Both the position numbers and the translations under genes were made by a program. Shown here one piece after another: positions 44,497 to 58,949 of a stretch of 64,000 nt of DNA. Under the pieces are notes generated by a model. The model saw nothing but the letters and a program-made list of their open reading frames with translations, was not told where the DNA came from and made no database searches. This DNA comes from Lindgomyces ingoldianus (Eukaryota > Ascomycota > Dothideomycetes > Pleosporales > Lindgomycetaceae): assembly GCF_010093535.1 (NCBI RefSeq), contig NW_022985175.1, positions 62,001 through 126,000 on the forward strand, given 5' to 3'. Each line of letters starts with the position of its first letter. Within the stretch, counting starts at the first letter, position 1.

Positions 44497-44943
44497 GTTC
44501 CCGGTCCCTTGTTAGAAGACACCTGATGACCACGCTAAGCCAGGCGTGCGACCTGACTGACAACAGAGCGGACGAGGCCGTACGGGGCTATTTGTTTCAT
44601 GGCTGGCTGTTGTTGATCAAGACTCAGAAGGACATTATTCAGCTTGTGTTGGCGATAGCGGGTTGCCATGTTGAGACTGTAATTACGGACGCGGATTATC
44701 GATGGAGCAAACTGTGGGACATACTTTGGTTTCGTTGTATTTCTTGTGTTTAGGTACAATGGCCACGCAAAAGAGAGTGAAAGAGAGCTGCGGTTAGCGC
44801 GGTACGGGCCGACCTACTGAACCCATGTCGAAAAGGCACTGTGAAAATTACTGAGGGCCTTTGTGCTTTAGAAAATTTCTTTTGTGCAAGTTCACTCCCA
44901 CTCTTCCTACTAGAATAGCGACAAGTGCATGCCTTGGATGCGC

Positions 44944-46693
44944 TTAAGCGTCTCGATCATCCTCTTGCTGGAGCTTCCCTTCAGCCCTCGCCGGCAGATA
45001 CCTGATCACCCAATTTAGACCCACGGCAAGCGCAATGAGAATGATCCAAAAGAGCTGACCTCCGAAGATCCCCGAGTTGACACCGACAGCATATAAGCTG
45101 GTTGAAAGGGCGGGGACAAAGGCTCGGAGTCCGCTAGAACCGGCAAGGACAATCGCGTTGAGAGTACCGAGAGTTTCATGGGAGGGAGCAATGTCGTTGA
45201 CAGCAAGCTGGTTTGCGGCTAATGACAGTTAGTTGAAATCTCGCAACCAACACAAGAAGACAAGACTTACTGAAAGCCATGGCGACCCCACTACCCACGG
45301 CCGTGACTAGAGGTCCTACGGCCCAGAACAGGGCTTTAAGGTTGTGGCGGAGGAACACATTGCATATCGGCGACACGGCGAAGAAGAATGGCCAACAGGC
45401 AGCGCAGAGTCGAAAAATGCCGCCAGTTCCTATGCGTTTGTGAAGAGGAGGGAAGACGAAAAGAAGCCAAAACGCTTGTGAGAAACCCCCGAGGGCCAGA
45501 GCTGCGGCTATGAGCGAAGCCGGAAAGCCGATCCCTCCCATGTCAATAGGGGTGTAGAGGAACACGGGGTCGCCTGCGGTAAATGCGAAGGCTAATAACA
45601 GAATGTAGATGTATATTATGCACACCTGAGCAACACCTGGGTATTTGAGGAGTTCCCATGTGGACATGGGCGGTTCATTTGTATTTTTCTTGCCGTGATG
45701 GAGATGCAAAGTCTGACCTCAAACGTTAGTTGCGGTAATTGAGTCCAGCTTTGACGAGTGAGCAAACCTCCTTTACGAACAACGCTGACAATATCGTAGC
45801 TGAAGCTCCTACCGAGGCGCTTATGAAGCCAGGGAAGGCGTATGGATAGTCATGGAAGAATTGGATTTTACCGAATGTTGACGAGAACTTTTCCGCTGGA
45901 CTTTCAAGCGCTCCACCTACATCGTACTTGTCAGCAAGTATCGTGAAAGGGGTGAAGAATCATACCAATAAGAGGTCCAGAAAAGATCCCTAGATTGCCG
46001 GCAAAAGCAAAGTAACTGAACGCCTTCGCTTGCGTCTTCTTCGTGCTATTCTCCGTGATCATGGCTCGAACGGTCCTATTCATATGAGCTTCACGGCTCC
46101 ACCTTTCGGATGACAATACTTACACAATGGTCCCGGCAAACACGCCAGCCAGGCATCGGAAGAGGAACATTTGCCAGATATTCTTACTCAATCCAAAAAG
46201 AGCCGTGGATGCTGTTACGCCACACAACGATAGGACGAGAATTGGTTTTCTTCCAAATCGGTCGGCGGCCTGGACTTGTCAGATGGACATTCACATTGGT
46301 AAGGGAGAAGGAACTCACCTTTCCCCAAAAAATCATGACGCACATCTGGGTCGCAGAAAAAAGACTCTCAATCAACCCCGTGTAAAATCCAACATTGTTT
46401 GGCTGAATACCTCCAGTTTTCTCAACCATAAAATTGACATATGGAAAGATGGAGAAGAAGGCAATTGGCTCCACGAGCCTAGTGTAACAAAGCAGGAAAA
46501 TTTGGCCGAGCGGTAGTGGCGCATCTTCGTCCTCTCCTTCATGGATCCCTTGGATCCCGCTGGCCTGAGGAAGCGTTTCAATGGGTTCAGCGGTTGGTGC
46601 CGGTGCTATCGAAGGAAGCAATGGCGTTCTTTCATCGCTCGCTTTGATTGTAGAATCATCATCATCGCTGCGGGAAGAACTTGATCCAGCCAT
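44944..46693 (-). CDS. MFS transporter, ZIF1/Tpo-like (DHA1-related)
   Basis: A twelve-helix major-facilitator carrier of the branch that includes plant ZIF1-type and fungal uncharacterised carriers. Six exons (46693-46319, 46269-46124, 46075-45966, 45916-45768, 45712-45271, 45218-44944) give 498 residues, and all phases agree. N-terminal residues 1-70 are polar with an acidic Ser patch (SRSDDDDS) and a DERTPLLP motif, a dileucine-type sorting signal common in vacuolar carriers. Family motifs: ADRFGRKPILVLSLCG between TM2 and TM3, AGTIVTVRAMITENSTK, AFAGNLGIFSGPLIGG, and near the end PSHETLGTLNAI with GLRAFVPALSTSLYAVG. The vacuolar location is inferred from the N-terminal motif. The substrate is unknown. 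Confidence 0.9.
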
Positions 46694-47549
46694 GGTAGAG
46701 GCAGATAGGAGTGGTCTCAAGATGAGCGGTTAAATTTTACGTGTCAGACTGACTTTGTAATCCACCAAGTGACACTAGAAGCGGCAAAAAAAAAAAAGAA
46801 AAAGGTTTTCTCAGCGTAGATGAATATGGCCACGTGCCAAAGGGGGTTGACGTTGCGACAGCGATGTGGCGAACAAGGAATCCCCAATGAAACCGTAGTG
46901 GAATGCTAAAAGACTGTTGATGAGTGTGAAAGACTCTGGGAGCTGTGGTCTCGAGTAAGGCTTGGCACGTATTCATTCAGGTGCCGATCCGTCCACTAGC
47001 GCGGAAGGAACGTCTGCAAACACTCAACTTGACTGGATTAGGAAGGTCGGTCCAAATCTTAAGGGTAGCGATTTAAGAAAGGCATGAAAATATGGTCTGC
47101 AAGTTATGATCAAGCGGCCGCGATTCAGACGAGTAAGCGAGGGTTAGTACAGGTGCAAGACTCTGATTGCTCAAGAAGCCAAATGTGTGGTGGGCTGGAA
47201 CTTGACTGCCTCGCGGAAAACACGGAAGGCCCGAGGGATAATTTAGGATAAGAAATCAACCAATTGTAGGGGATGTGAAAGTGTCCAGGTTCTAAGCTAC
47301 AATCTTAAGATCCTTGTAACCTCCACGAACGAGCCCAAGCTCCTCCATAAGTTAACCACCCAACCGCTGTCACGCTTCACCATTTTGTGAACATTCATAA
47401 TTTGAGTACCCCGGGCATAACGGAGCTTCAACCAACTGATAACCCCACTACCAGGCTTTCCATGATGTCTAGTACCGTACGCAGGAATACGCTGAAATTC
47501 CAAAATGTCAGTCGCAGATTTGTCTCGAGTCCGGCGAGGCGAAAGTACC
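46694..47549. other. Spacer between MFS promoter and actin 3' end
   Basis: About 850 bp. A 13-A run with an interrupting G lies near 46787-46805. It should contain the MFS promoter and the actin 3' untranslated region; no gene is seen. Confidence 0.4.
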
Positions 47550-49160
<1,611 letters not shown>

Positions 49161-50254
49161 GTTGACTGATTAGGGTGTTCGAGATAGGAGTTGGTGTGGA
49201 GGGGCCGTGGATTAGGCGATCTGGATTCGCTGCAGGAATTGGCAATTAGCTTGCGAGGAAAAGAGATGGAGCCCGTTGCGGCGGTCGGAGGGAGGAGAAG
49301 AATGCGAACGGGGAGGCTTACAGGTGTGGACGGTGAAGTTAAGGTTCTGTGCGAGAGGCGAAGTCGGTGGGTGCTGCTAAATAAGCGGGTAGCAACTCTT
49401 GCCCAGTTTAGCGGGGCGGCAAGCGGGAGCGAGGTTGGGTGAGGGAGGCTTTGCACAGCGCAGCAGAAGGAAGCACGGATTCCTCGAGCAGCCTCAGATT
49501 ATAGCGGCAGGTCGCTCTTACGGAGCCACGAGGCAATCTTATAGTACTCGCATGGAGTTCCTGTTAGGCTGCACTATTTCTATATTTTCGCTGTCCACGC
49601 AAGCTCTCCGCCACAGCGTGAGGAAGCTCCATCGTCGCTACAGACACAGCACCAGGCAACGCCAAAAGACGTCTTGGCGGTGACGACGGAGAAAAGAAAG
49701 CGCTTTGAACAGTGATACGGCCGCTGCTCGTGCTATGTGCCCCCGACACGGGCGTGCACAACTTACATCTGCACAGCTGAACGAGTTTGCGATGGTGTTA
49801 CATGCTCCCCAGCCGTCTCAATTGATTCCATCCACCGCTCACCGCCAACTCACTCGCCCGCCAGCCCCAGCAAATAGGGGGCATTCCGCTGCAAGTCACG
49901 TGGAATGAGGGGTAGCAGTCCTGAGCGGAGTACCGCAGCGGGGATCGGGGCACAAAATTTCTTCGGTTGATTAACTCATCGTGGATTGTGGTTCCAAAGG
50001 CGTCTTCTCGGTTTCATGTAGTTAAACCATTCAGCCCTTGAGCACACTTTCAATTTCGTTGAGGTGAACGCTGTAGAAGGCTGTCGAACACGTTAGGCCC
50101 TTCGCGCGGGGTCCATCCGCATCTTCTTTCCGCCAAAGAAATATCCCAGATGCCTAAATAAATTGCAGCACAACGTGCTTCACTGCCATTTCATGTAGAA
50201 ACCCCGTCACTCCACATCCCGAACTTCCTCGAAACACGAAAGTATCCACAAAAC
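49161..50254. promoter_or_regulatory. Divergent intergenic region (actin / FES1)
   Basis: A head-to-head spacer of 1.09 kb that must drive the strongly expressed actin gene and the chaperone cofactor FES1. Pyrimidine-rich tracts (purine-rich on the plus strand near 49250-49310, for example GGGAGGAGAAGAA) lie upstream of actin, as is typical for highly expressed fungal genes. TATAAA was not clearly seen. Frames inside look non-coding. Confidence 0.4.
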
Positions 50255-50957
50255 ATGAACGACCCACGGCTTAACAACCTCTTCAAGTGGGGTGTCGAGA
50301 ATTCTGATGCGTCTCGAAACGATCCAACAGCGAACACAGGTTCACGAACCCAGCTGGATCCCGAGGCCCTGAAGCAAGTTCTATTCCCAAGCTCGGGTTC
50401 TGGACAAGGCCCACGATCAGACCCAGAATGGATGACACACTACATGGACGTTGTCTCAAATAAGGACCCCACGGCAACTGAGAAAGCCCAAGCTCTCGAG
50501 CATTTTGAAGAACTCATCGCGAACTTGGACAACGCGAATAGCATGACATTAGCCCATTGGAACGCATTGGTGGAGGAATTGAAGAACGAGGATCGAGACG
50601 TAAGATTGTGGGCTGCCTGGTGCTGTGACACAGCGGTTCAAAACAACGTCAAAACTCAAGAGCGGGTAAGTGAACCTGTCGCTCCTAATGCGGTAGACCC
50701 TGTTCACTAATGCGTTCCAGCTTCTCGGGGTCGGGGCTATTCCAGTCCTGTCGAAAATGGCAACAGAGGATAAAGACAAGGATGTTCGGAAGAAGGCCAT
50801 CAAAGCACTCTCCTCCGCCGTGACAAATTTCCAGCCTAGCCTAGATGCAACCGTTGATAATATGCCTGCCGAATTCAGACCAAGCGGAAAGCTCGACGCC
50901 AGCGACATGGACTCTGTGAATACGTTGATAGGGAAGCTGCGAGACAGCAACAAATAG
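50255..50957 (+). CDS. FES1: Hsp70 nucleotide exchange factor Fes1
   Basis: A cytosolic armadillo-like exchange factor that releases ADP and misfolded clients from Hsp70. Exons 50255-50665 and 50721-50957 (intron 55 bp, GTAAGT donor, CACTAAT branch, TCCAG acceptor, phase 0) give 215 residues. The N-terminus [18 protein letters not shown] is the family hallmark, followed by [42 protein letters not shown] and the ARM-like helices around [13 protein letters not shown] and [14 protein letters not shown]. The C-terminal part is shorter than in yeast Fes1 (290 residues) but similar to other Pezizomycotina proteins. Confidence 0.95.
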
Positions 50958-51160
50958 AGCCGGGGTTGCATTTGGGGTTGGCGTTCCGGTAATAGGAATT
51001 GAATCGGCCTGTAAAATTACTTCAGGGTGATGTTCATGAATATCTTATTCGGGTAGATTTTTACATACCTAGATCAGATCTCTCGACGGCCATGTTCTTG
51101 TCTTCGGACCATTCTCCGCTATCCTGTGCACCATTGCATTGGACGAAGGTCTCACAGGCT

Positions 51161-51738
51161 TTAGAGCACTTCGAGAACCAAGCCCATAAGCTCACTAAAC
51201 TCCTCTCTGCCACTCATATTTCTTTCCAGGCCCATGCCCAAGACGACCATTCTCTTCTCGCTCGAGTTCTTCGTCAAGACCGCACTCGCTATCTGCGTAG
51301 CCAATGTTTGACCTAGCACTTCCAGCTCAGGGATAGTACCACCAAGGATAGTCGTGGCGGTCAGGTGGTGCATGGGGAGAAGATCGGAAGGAGGAAGATC
51401 GTCATCCTGGTCTAGGTACGGGTTGGAGGACAGGGGGTTGTCGGTGGCGGAGACATCGAGGGGAACGTGTACCTTAAGACACTCCGTTACAACGCTGAGA
51501 TATAGATTAATGGAAGAAGACGCACCCAGTGAGCTAACCGTCCATTCTGGGTGACTGTGATCAGAATCTTGTCCGTAAACTGGACCGTTGTTGCAGTTGT
51601 TTCTGTGCCTTTGATACTCGCCGAGGCTGTCCGGGTGGAGGCAGGGAATGGAGATAGAGTAACGGTGTATTCACTTTCTGCCCCTGCCATATCTGAGAGA
51701 TCCGGAGATGCCGTAGTGCAGCCCGCTCTGGGTTCCAT
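51161..51738 (-). CDS. Proteasome assembly chaperone 3 (PAC3/Poc3) homologue
   Basis: Two exons (51738-51526 and 51472-51161; intron 53 bp, phase 0) give 174 residues. The join was found by matching the family: the first exon ends TVQFTDKILITVTQNGRLAHW and the second begins VHVPLD, the beta-strand continuation expected in PAC3. Then come TTILGGTIPELEVLGQTLAT and, after a Lys/Ser turn, RMVVLGMGLERNM, the alternation of strand and helix in PAC3. The intron has a GTGCGT donor and an unusual TTAAG acceptor. PAC3 pairs with PAC4 to guide early alpha-ring assembly of the 20S proteasome. The gene lies in convergent orientation to FES1, only 203 bp beyond its stop. Confidence 0.82.
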
Positions 51739-51882
51739 TCGAGAGGAGAACCAAAAACAAGTTCAAGAGAATTCTGCCACCGCCCTCGGGAAAACTACAG
51801 CCGAACCTCCGGTCCCCGCCAAAATTTCAATCGTGTCTTGAGAAGTTCAAACGCCAATTCTCAATTCTCTCTACGGGTCAAG

Positions 51883-54800
51883 ATGCCCAAATTTGTGCCC
51901 AGACAGCGGAAGCACAAGGTTCTCTCCCGGCAGAAACACAATGGAGGGTACCAAGACGCCGCAACGAGCGACGCAAACGCAACTGAGATCCTTCCGGTAG
52001 AAAAGCGAGAGCGCGAGCAAAGGAAGAAGGAGCTCAGGGAGGAATTAGCAAAAGAGAGCCAGGGGAAGATGAGCGGGAAGAAAAGAAAAAGGCTAGACAA
52101 ATACATTGTGTGTTCCCCCTCCCTTTCTCTCTCTTTCCAAACGAGTTTCTAACTCTAGAAAATCTAGGATACCAAGCTGAAGAAAGAAGAGAACCTTACT
52201 CTCCTGAAGAAATTAGCAGCGCAAAAAGTTGATACAACTCTGTTCCAGAGCTCGAAGAGATTGGGGACTGGCGAAGAAACAAAGAAAGAGAGGCTCAGAA
52301 GAGCCGTGGCAGAGCGACAAGCCGGCATAGACGTTGAGGAAAATGAAAAACTGTTGTTCGAGGAGAGAACGGTGCGAGATGTAAAGGATTTTGATATCTT
52401 AGCCCAGAGCGTAAATCGGAAGGAGCTGGAGGGGGACCCCAATCTTAAGCTGGTCGAACGTCCGACTGGAACTTCGCTTCAGACGGCGATATCACGAAAA
52501 CGAGATCGATCACCTTCAGATCGCATACAAGAACGCCCTGTCAAAGATACTGCTGCTGAGCTATCTGAACGTAATTCGAGTGGTGCAAGATTGTTTGGAG
52601 GCGGATTGAAGAGGCCCTTAGAACTAGATGAGGAGGGCAAGCCCATCATCAAGACTAGGAAACGTCTAAAGACCAAGGACAAGCCAACTGTTGTAGAGGA
52701 AGAAGTTCCATGGGAAGGATTCAGTTCGGAGGATGAGGGGGCTGAGACCTATCAAGAAGATTCAGAGGGCTCTGTCCACTCCAGTGAGTCCTCTACTTCC
52801 GCCGATATCTCATATCATCAAAATTCGAGGGAAGCAGGTATTGATGGGGATCTGTCCGGCTCGGACGTTCCTGAGACAGGGTCCGACGAAGACGAAGACG
52901 AAGATGAAGATAGCGACACAAGCCTGGACGAAGTTGCAAAAGCATCCCGGAGAGAGCGCGCATCGGCATTCAAGGCATGGGCAACGCAGCAAAGGAATGA
53001 AGCTATTGGCTTTACACCTAGTAATCACTTAACAGAACTCATTCCACCGAAGCCTGCAAACTTTGAGCCTCGTGCACCAGAAATGGATCCTCTGCCGCCG
53101 GAGCTAGAAACGAAGACTGCTACAGATGCCACAAGGAAGGCTTTTAGCGTAGCCGTGAAAAGAACGCCCGAAATAGAGGTATCCAGGGTGCAACTTCCTG
53201 TGGTTGCGGAGGAACAGAAGATCATGGAAGCCATACACAATAACGATGTCGTGGTTGTGTGGGGAGCGACTGGTAGCGGTAAAACTACGCAAGTCCCACA
53301 GTTTCTCTTTGAGTCTGGATACGGTGCACCGAATGGTCCAACACCCGGGATGATTGGAGTCACACAGCCGAGGCGAGTCGCTGCTGTCAGTATGTCCAAG
53401 CGGGTGGCTGATGAGCTCGGGGATGCTGGGTCCAAAGTCGCATATCAGATTCGATTCGACATGTCGACAAACGCGAAAACCGCTGTCAAGTTCATGACGG
53501 ATGGAATCCTATTGCGGGAGATATCTCAGGACTTTCTCTTGACAAAATATTCCGCCATTATCATCGACGAAGCGCACGAGCGAAGTGTTAACACTGATAT
53601 TCTGATCGGAATGCTCAGCAGAATCGTCGACCTCCGGGCTGTGATGAGCGAAGATAACCCAAAAAATAAACCCTTGAAGCTCATAATAATGTCAGCTACC
53701 CTAAGGATATCAGACTTCATCGAGAATAAGAGGCTATTTCGAAATGGACCTCCCCCGTTCGTGAAAGCTGAAGGTCGCCAATACACAGTCACAACCCATT
53801 TCTCTCGTCGAACAAAGCGGGACTACGTGGAGGACGCATTCAGCAAGATTTGCCGCGGCCATCGCAAGCTTCCTCGGGGAGGGATGCTAGTCTTTTTAAC
53901 AGGCCAGAACGAGATTGCGCACTTGGCGAAAAGACTAAAGCAGACCTTTACTTCAACCCAAGGCCATGATGCGAAGATGGGACAAGTGCAAATTTCGCCG
54001 GTTGAAACTCCATTGGAAACTGAGGACATCGACCTTGGCGACAAAGCTGATGATTATCAGGATGATGACGGCTCAGATTCTGAAGATTCAATCCTGGTCG
54101 GTCTGGATAACGATGAAGATGACGGCGAGTTTGATATTGGCGAAGAAGCAGTAACGGATACCGTCATGAAGGTTCATGTCCTTCCCCTCTATTCGCAGTT
54201 ACCGACGAGCCTGCAATTACGCGTATTTGACCCCCCTCCTGAGGGCTCTCGTCTCATAGTCCTAGCGACTAATGTCGCTGAGACGAGTCTTACAATTCCA
54301 GGCATAAGATACGTGTTTGATTGCGGACGAGCCAAAGAAAAGAAGTACGATCTCATCACGGGTGTTCAGAGCTTCGAGGTCGGATGGACTAGCAAAGCAA
54401 GCGCAAACCAGCGAGCTGGTCGTGCTGGAAGAACGGGGCCTGGCCATTGCTATCGCCTATATTCATCAGCTGTCTTTGAACGGGACTTTGAAGAGTACGC
54501 TGCCCCAGAGATTCAAAGGACACCCCTTGAGAGTGTCGTTCTTCAGCTCAAGAGCATGGGGGCCCCGGTTAGAAACTTTCCATTTCCAACACCCCCGGAT
54601 CGCGAAAACCTCGAAAAAGCGGAGGAGCTTCTATCGTATCTTGGAGCTACATCACCTGACGGCAAGGTGACGAAACTAGGGCATGAGCTTTCGCTTTACC
54701 CTCTGAACCCACGATTTGCCCGAATGTTAATCATGGGCATTGCCCAGAATCTGATAGCGGAGACGATCGCGTTAGTAGCCTCACTTTCGGTCCCAGAACT

Positions 54801-55734
54801 CATCATTCCTGAGAATAAACTTGGATTACGCGAGCCACCGGAGAAGTCTTCTGCGATACGGTCCGAGAATGACAACCTTGAGGTCGAGGAACGATCTCAG
54901 TTGAGGAAAGCTTACAATGCCGCGATTGCCAAGCTTTCTGCAAACGCAAAGCAAAGCGATTGCATCAAGTTTAGCAATGCGGTTTGTGCATACGCCCATG
55001 AGGCTGATGCAGTCGGCTTTTGCGGGAAGATGTTCTTGAACTCGAAGGCGATGCATGAGGCAAGCCAACTTCGTAGCCAGCTTACGGCGATAGTTCGAAC
55101 GCATCGACCGGCAGCGATCGGATCCTATCAGCCGAAGCTTCCAGCACCATCTGAGAGCAAGATCAATTTGCTGAAGCAGATATGCGCTGCTGGCTTCATT
55201 GACCAGGTTGCGATGCGAGCTGATCTCGCCCCCGTGCCTCCAGAACTTCCTCGAAAACCCAAGAACGCGATCGACGTTCCTTACATCACCTTGTTCCCGT
55301 CACACTTCGAGCGATCAAGAAAATCGGACCCCTCTGAACAATATGTGTATATCCATCCATCATCACTACTTGCACGAACCACTGTCACAAAGCTCCCTGG
55401 GTATATCATCTACTCTCATCTCCACCGCGCAACGCCATCTACCATTACGGGAGGAAAGACTCCAAAGACTCGCATGCATCCTCTCACGCCTGTAACGCGA
55501 CCACAACTCGTGAACATCGCACTCGGAACGCCATTACTTGGTACTTCGAAGCCAAAAGGGAAGATTGTTGATCTGCCACAAGACAAGGAAAGACTGGAAC
55601 GTCGCGAATGCGAAGTTGAAGTCTCTTTGCATGGGGAGAAAGGTCGACAAGATTGGGGTTTGGGACTGCGAAAGGTCATTCAGAAGAGAGAGGGTCCTGG
55701 GAGACCCTGGGTTGTTGAAAAACTGTTGGCATGA
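51883..55734 (+). CDS. ECM16: DEAH-box RNA helicase Ecm16/Dhr1 (DHX37)
   Basis: A nucleolar U3-snoRNP helicase that unwinds U3 from pre-18S rRNA in 40S assembly. Exon 1 is 51883-52107, then a 60-bp intron (GTGTGT donor, CTAAC branch, TCTAG acceptor), then one exon 52168-55734; 1263 residues, close to yeast Dhr1 (1267). Basic, coiled N-terminus (MPKFVPRQRKHKVLSRQK; GKMSGKKRKRLDKYI) and an acidic stretch (SDEDEDEDEDSD). Motif I GATGSGKT is at about 441-448, DEAH at 542-545 (IIDEAHERS), motif III SAT, and motif VI QRAGRAGRTG from 823. Helicase-associated winged-helix, ratchet and OB parts follow (LPLYSQLPTSLQLRVFDPPP; YIHPSSLLARTTV). An in-frame ATG at 51838 exists; 51883 matches family starts. 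Confidence 0.96.
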
Positions 55735-56660
55735 ATGGAGTGAATGTGCTTTGCTAGTCTCGTTGCCTGGTGGCTCTGATTAGTTGATACCCAAATCCGA
55801 CCAATTGAAACTGACCCATTTTGGGACAATGCTCGGATAATTTTCCGTCAAAAGGACCGACATATAGCCCCTAGGCACATTCCGTTCACCCGCTGATTGT
55901 CCATTGACATTCCTAGCCAGCGTTGACAGCGCCCAATCCCATCTTGCGCAGTCCAATCTAGTCAGCTGCGCCACGGAAAGTGTTCGACGATATCTGCAAG
56001 TACTGACTAGTTAATTACCTAAGGATATAGGGTTTATGGTAAATGGGCAGTGGCAGATTCGCGAGGTCTGTGCAGATACATGCTTCTCCACTTGTGGAAT
56101 CCAATGCTAAGGCGATCCATGCCCGGACAGCGAGGCGCGAGTGGCTTGGGTCGTGCTTCTTTTAACCTTCGAGGGAGATGCCGCTTGTCCTCCCTTTCCA
56201 CCTTGCGCTTTGCATTCTCGTTGGGGCTACTCAGGCCGTCGTCTCATTTATCTCTTCGAAGTCCACTATTAGGAATTCAGAAACGTTCACTAGTTTTCTC
56301 AAGATGTCTCCGTCTTACGGCTCATCAGGGGCGATCTAAGCATTCCACGTTGTGCAAATGAGCTAGTTTAGCGCGATACATTGTTAGTACCGAATGGTCA
56401 CTCTTTCACTTGTGGCGGACCTGTTGCGAAGTGCGAGTCTTTTTAATTACTGCCGTAATGATAGCCGCCACCGCTGTTGTTAGCAGGATATATGCCTTCT
56501 TCTCCTCTTCTCGAAGCATCTTTGTCGAAGATATCGTATGGATTAGATTCCACTACTTGCCATTCTCAGGCCAGCCATCACACGGCGTTCGATTCACTTT
56601 CCTACTTCGCCACTATCAAATCCAAGAGCTTCGCTGACGCTGAGCTTCCATGTGCTCAAA
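55735..56660. other. Spacer upstream of the surface-protein gene, no gene seen
   Basis: About 925 bp between ECM16 and the membrane-protein gene. Overlapping short frames around 56050-56640 lack motifs. It holds the ECM16 3' end and the next promoter. Confidence 0.4.
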
Positions 56661-57822
56661 ATGCCGCGCATAATTTTCTTATCCTTCTCCATCCTCGTGC
56701 AGCTCTCAACCCTCTTCGCCTACGTATCATGTATGTGCTACATCTCCAACGGCTCCGCGGTCTTCAACTGGGACGCAAACTCTGTGTACCAGCCTTGTTC
56801 AAATGATTCCTCAAATGTACTCAGCACAATTTGTTGCGCAACGAACCGAAACAATCCTTCTGGAGGCAACATTGCGAATGGATTCACCGCCGATATTTGC
56901 CTGCCCAGTGGGCTTTGCCAGAACATCTTAACGGATTCGGGGGGGAATAAGATATACGCCTATTGGAGGGATTATTGCACGGAGAGTGATTATAAGAGCA
57001 GCAAGTGCTTGGACGCTTGTACTGGGGACGGAGTAAGCTAACCTTCGTGAACTCATCCCTCTATGCCTCGTTGGTGATTCGGTTTTTCGATGCCGGTGGC
57101 TTTGGTCCGCAATTCGACTTGGCCTTGCACCAGCCATCCCCAACGTAGATCATTTCATCATACGATTAGTACGCTAACAACGATGACAGCAGCATTCCGC
57201 CGATGGAACAGCACCTCTGACTCCCTGTGGGGACACTATCACGGCCACAAAATGGTGTTGCGGGGTCAACAACACCGCCTGCTGCTCGTCCAACAATCCT
57301 TCAGACTTTGAACAAGTCCCGATTTCCTTAGGGCAGCCAGCTAGCTCTTCAACCCCGACCACTGCTTCCAGTGCCTCTGTCACAGGCTCTCATACGTCAG
57401 ACAACCCATCTTCGATTTCGCCAAGCGTAACTCAACCCGCCACAAGTACTCCTTCATCATCTTCCTCCACCTCTTCTTCGTCCGGGCTCTCCACCGGCGC
57501 AAAGGCAGGCGTAGGCGTCGGTGCCGCCATTGGAGGCCTCGTTCTCCTCGCCGTTGGTGTCTTCCTCGGATTATACGCGCGTCGACGAAAACGCTCCCAT
57601 GCAGCAAAGGCGTACGAGTTGCCACAAACGGGGTATGCGGATGTCCCAGAAGGGCATCGCGGACTGCCGGCTCATGCGGCACATCATGCGGGTGGTTATT
57701 ATGATCAGCCACCAGCGCCGAGTGAGGTTGGGGGAGGGGAGATTAATGAAATGGGAACTGAGGTGATAAAGAAGACAGTGTATAGACGAGGTGGGGTGGA
57801 GGAACCGGTGGAGATGCCGTGA
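56661..57822 (+). CDS. Cysteine-rich single-pass cell-surface protein with Ser/Thr stalk
   Basis: Two exons (56661-57032 and 57190-57822; intron 157 bp with GTAAGC donor, GCTAAC branch and GACAG acceptor, phase 0) give 334 residues. The signal peptide is MPRIIFLSFSILVQLSTLFAYVSC (1-24). The ectodomain is cysteine-rich with CCATN, DICLPSGLCQN, YWRDYCTESDYKSSKCLDAC, then, after the splice, LTPCGDT and KWCCGVNNTACCSS. A Ser/Thr/Pro stalk of about 70 residues leads to a Gly-rich membrane helix (GVGVGAAIGGLVLLAVGVFLGL), a basic stop-transfer ARRRKRS and a cytosolic tail of about 90 residues. The layout recalls wall-stress sensor-like or podoplanin-like fungal surface proteins (Mid2/Skg6 style). 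The intron is long for this window and might hide a small extra exon. Confidence 0.78.
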
Positions 57823-58949
57823 TTAGGGTTGAAGATATGGGGGAGGATGCGTTTTTGGGGGAGTTTGGGGCTGAGGGTTGGGATGAGGGTAAGGTGGCTT
57901 TTTGCTCTTGTGGTGTTCTAAGGGTGGAAAGGAATAAGTCGTTAATTACAATTCGCAAAAGGCACCTTTTCATGTGGATATCCGATGTACTTGGGCTTTC
58001 GGGTGATGAAAGCGGGGGAAGGAATAGTCACGACGGCTTACATTCTTTTGCTAGCACTCTTAAACCCAGTTCTATTCCTCGAACCCTTCGGTTTTATTCG
58101 AACAGAGGGTGCTAAACAAAGGTACCTCCAATTAGGCGAGGTTTAAGCACGGAATTTTGAGCTTCCCCGGACACCACCGGTATCCTCCGCTCTCTCAAGG
58201 CCTAATATGCGACTCAACGTCTCTTCAACATGCTACTTTAGAATCCAAGACAACCTCCTCTCTAATATAGTTCATTGACGAAAATGGTGGCGTTATTCTC
58301 AGACGATAGATCTCTACCTTCGAACTAACGCAACGCGGTGTAGAGGAGGCACTGATCCAGTTCCTTGTTTGCCCTGTGTATGTAATAATATGGCGGATAT
58401 TCTGGTAAGATCAGAGGATGGACCAGAGAACGTTGAAAGACAGGGGTATATCGTGGCTACTAGAACGATTAGACATTCTCTGGCGATGAGGGATGATGGT
58501 GAGTCACCATATAGAGGGGAATCGAGGAAGTAGGCGCCTATCATATGAACTTGACATGCGTAAATTGCCTCAGTGCCTACTTAAGTAGGTACGAGGTGAA
58601 TGGAGCTCTTGAATGCTAGCTCATCGACTGAGAATCATGCATCTAACTAATCTTAGGTTAATTCTCCAAAGAGATATAATCTCGATCTCGAAAACAGCTT
58701 CCTCGGAGCATGTACGCAAAGAAATTATGCACCATTATTTTCACCCGCGTTTCCTTATTAACCCGTCAAGGATTATTCAAGAGAGGTTCCCCATTCTGCT
58801 GCCTATTCTACGGCTAGTCCTTGAAATGAATGACACCTCAAACACCGGACAACCCCGATATCGGAATGTCAAAAGATGCACGCATCATGAGCCCATCAAC
58901 TTTCCCCCGTTCCCGAACCATAACCCCTCCGATTCTCTCTTTGCTTCTT
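57823..58949. other. Convergent intergenic spacer, no gene seen
   Basis: About 1.1 kb between the 3' ends of the surface-protein gene and the SMP-like gene. Frames at 58314-58544 and 58613-58999 have no coding character apart from antisense overlap with the SMP-like gene. Confidence 0.4.
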
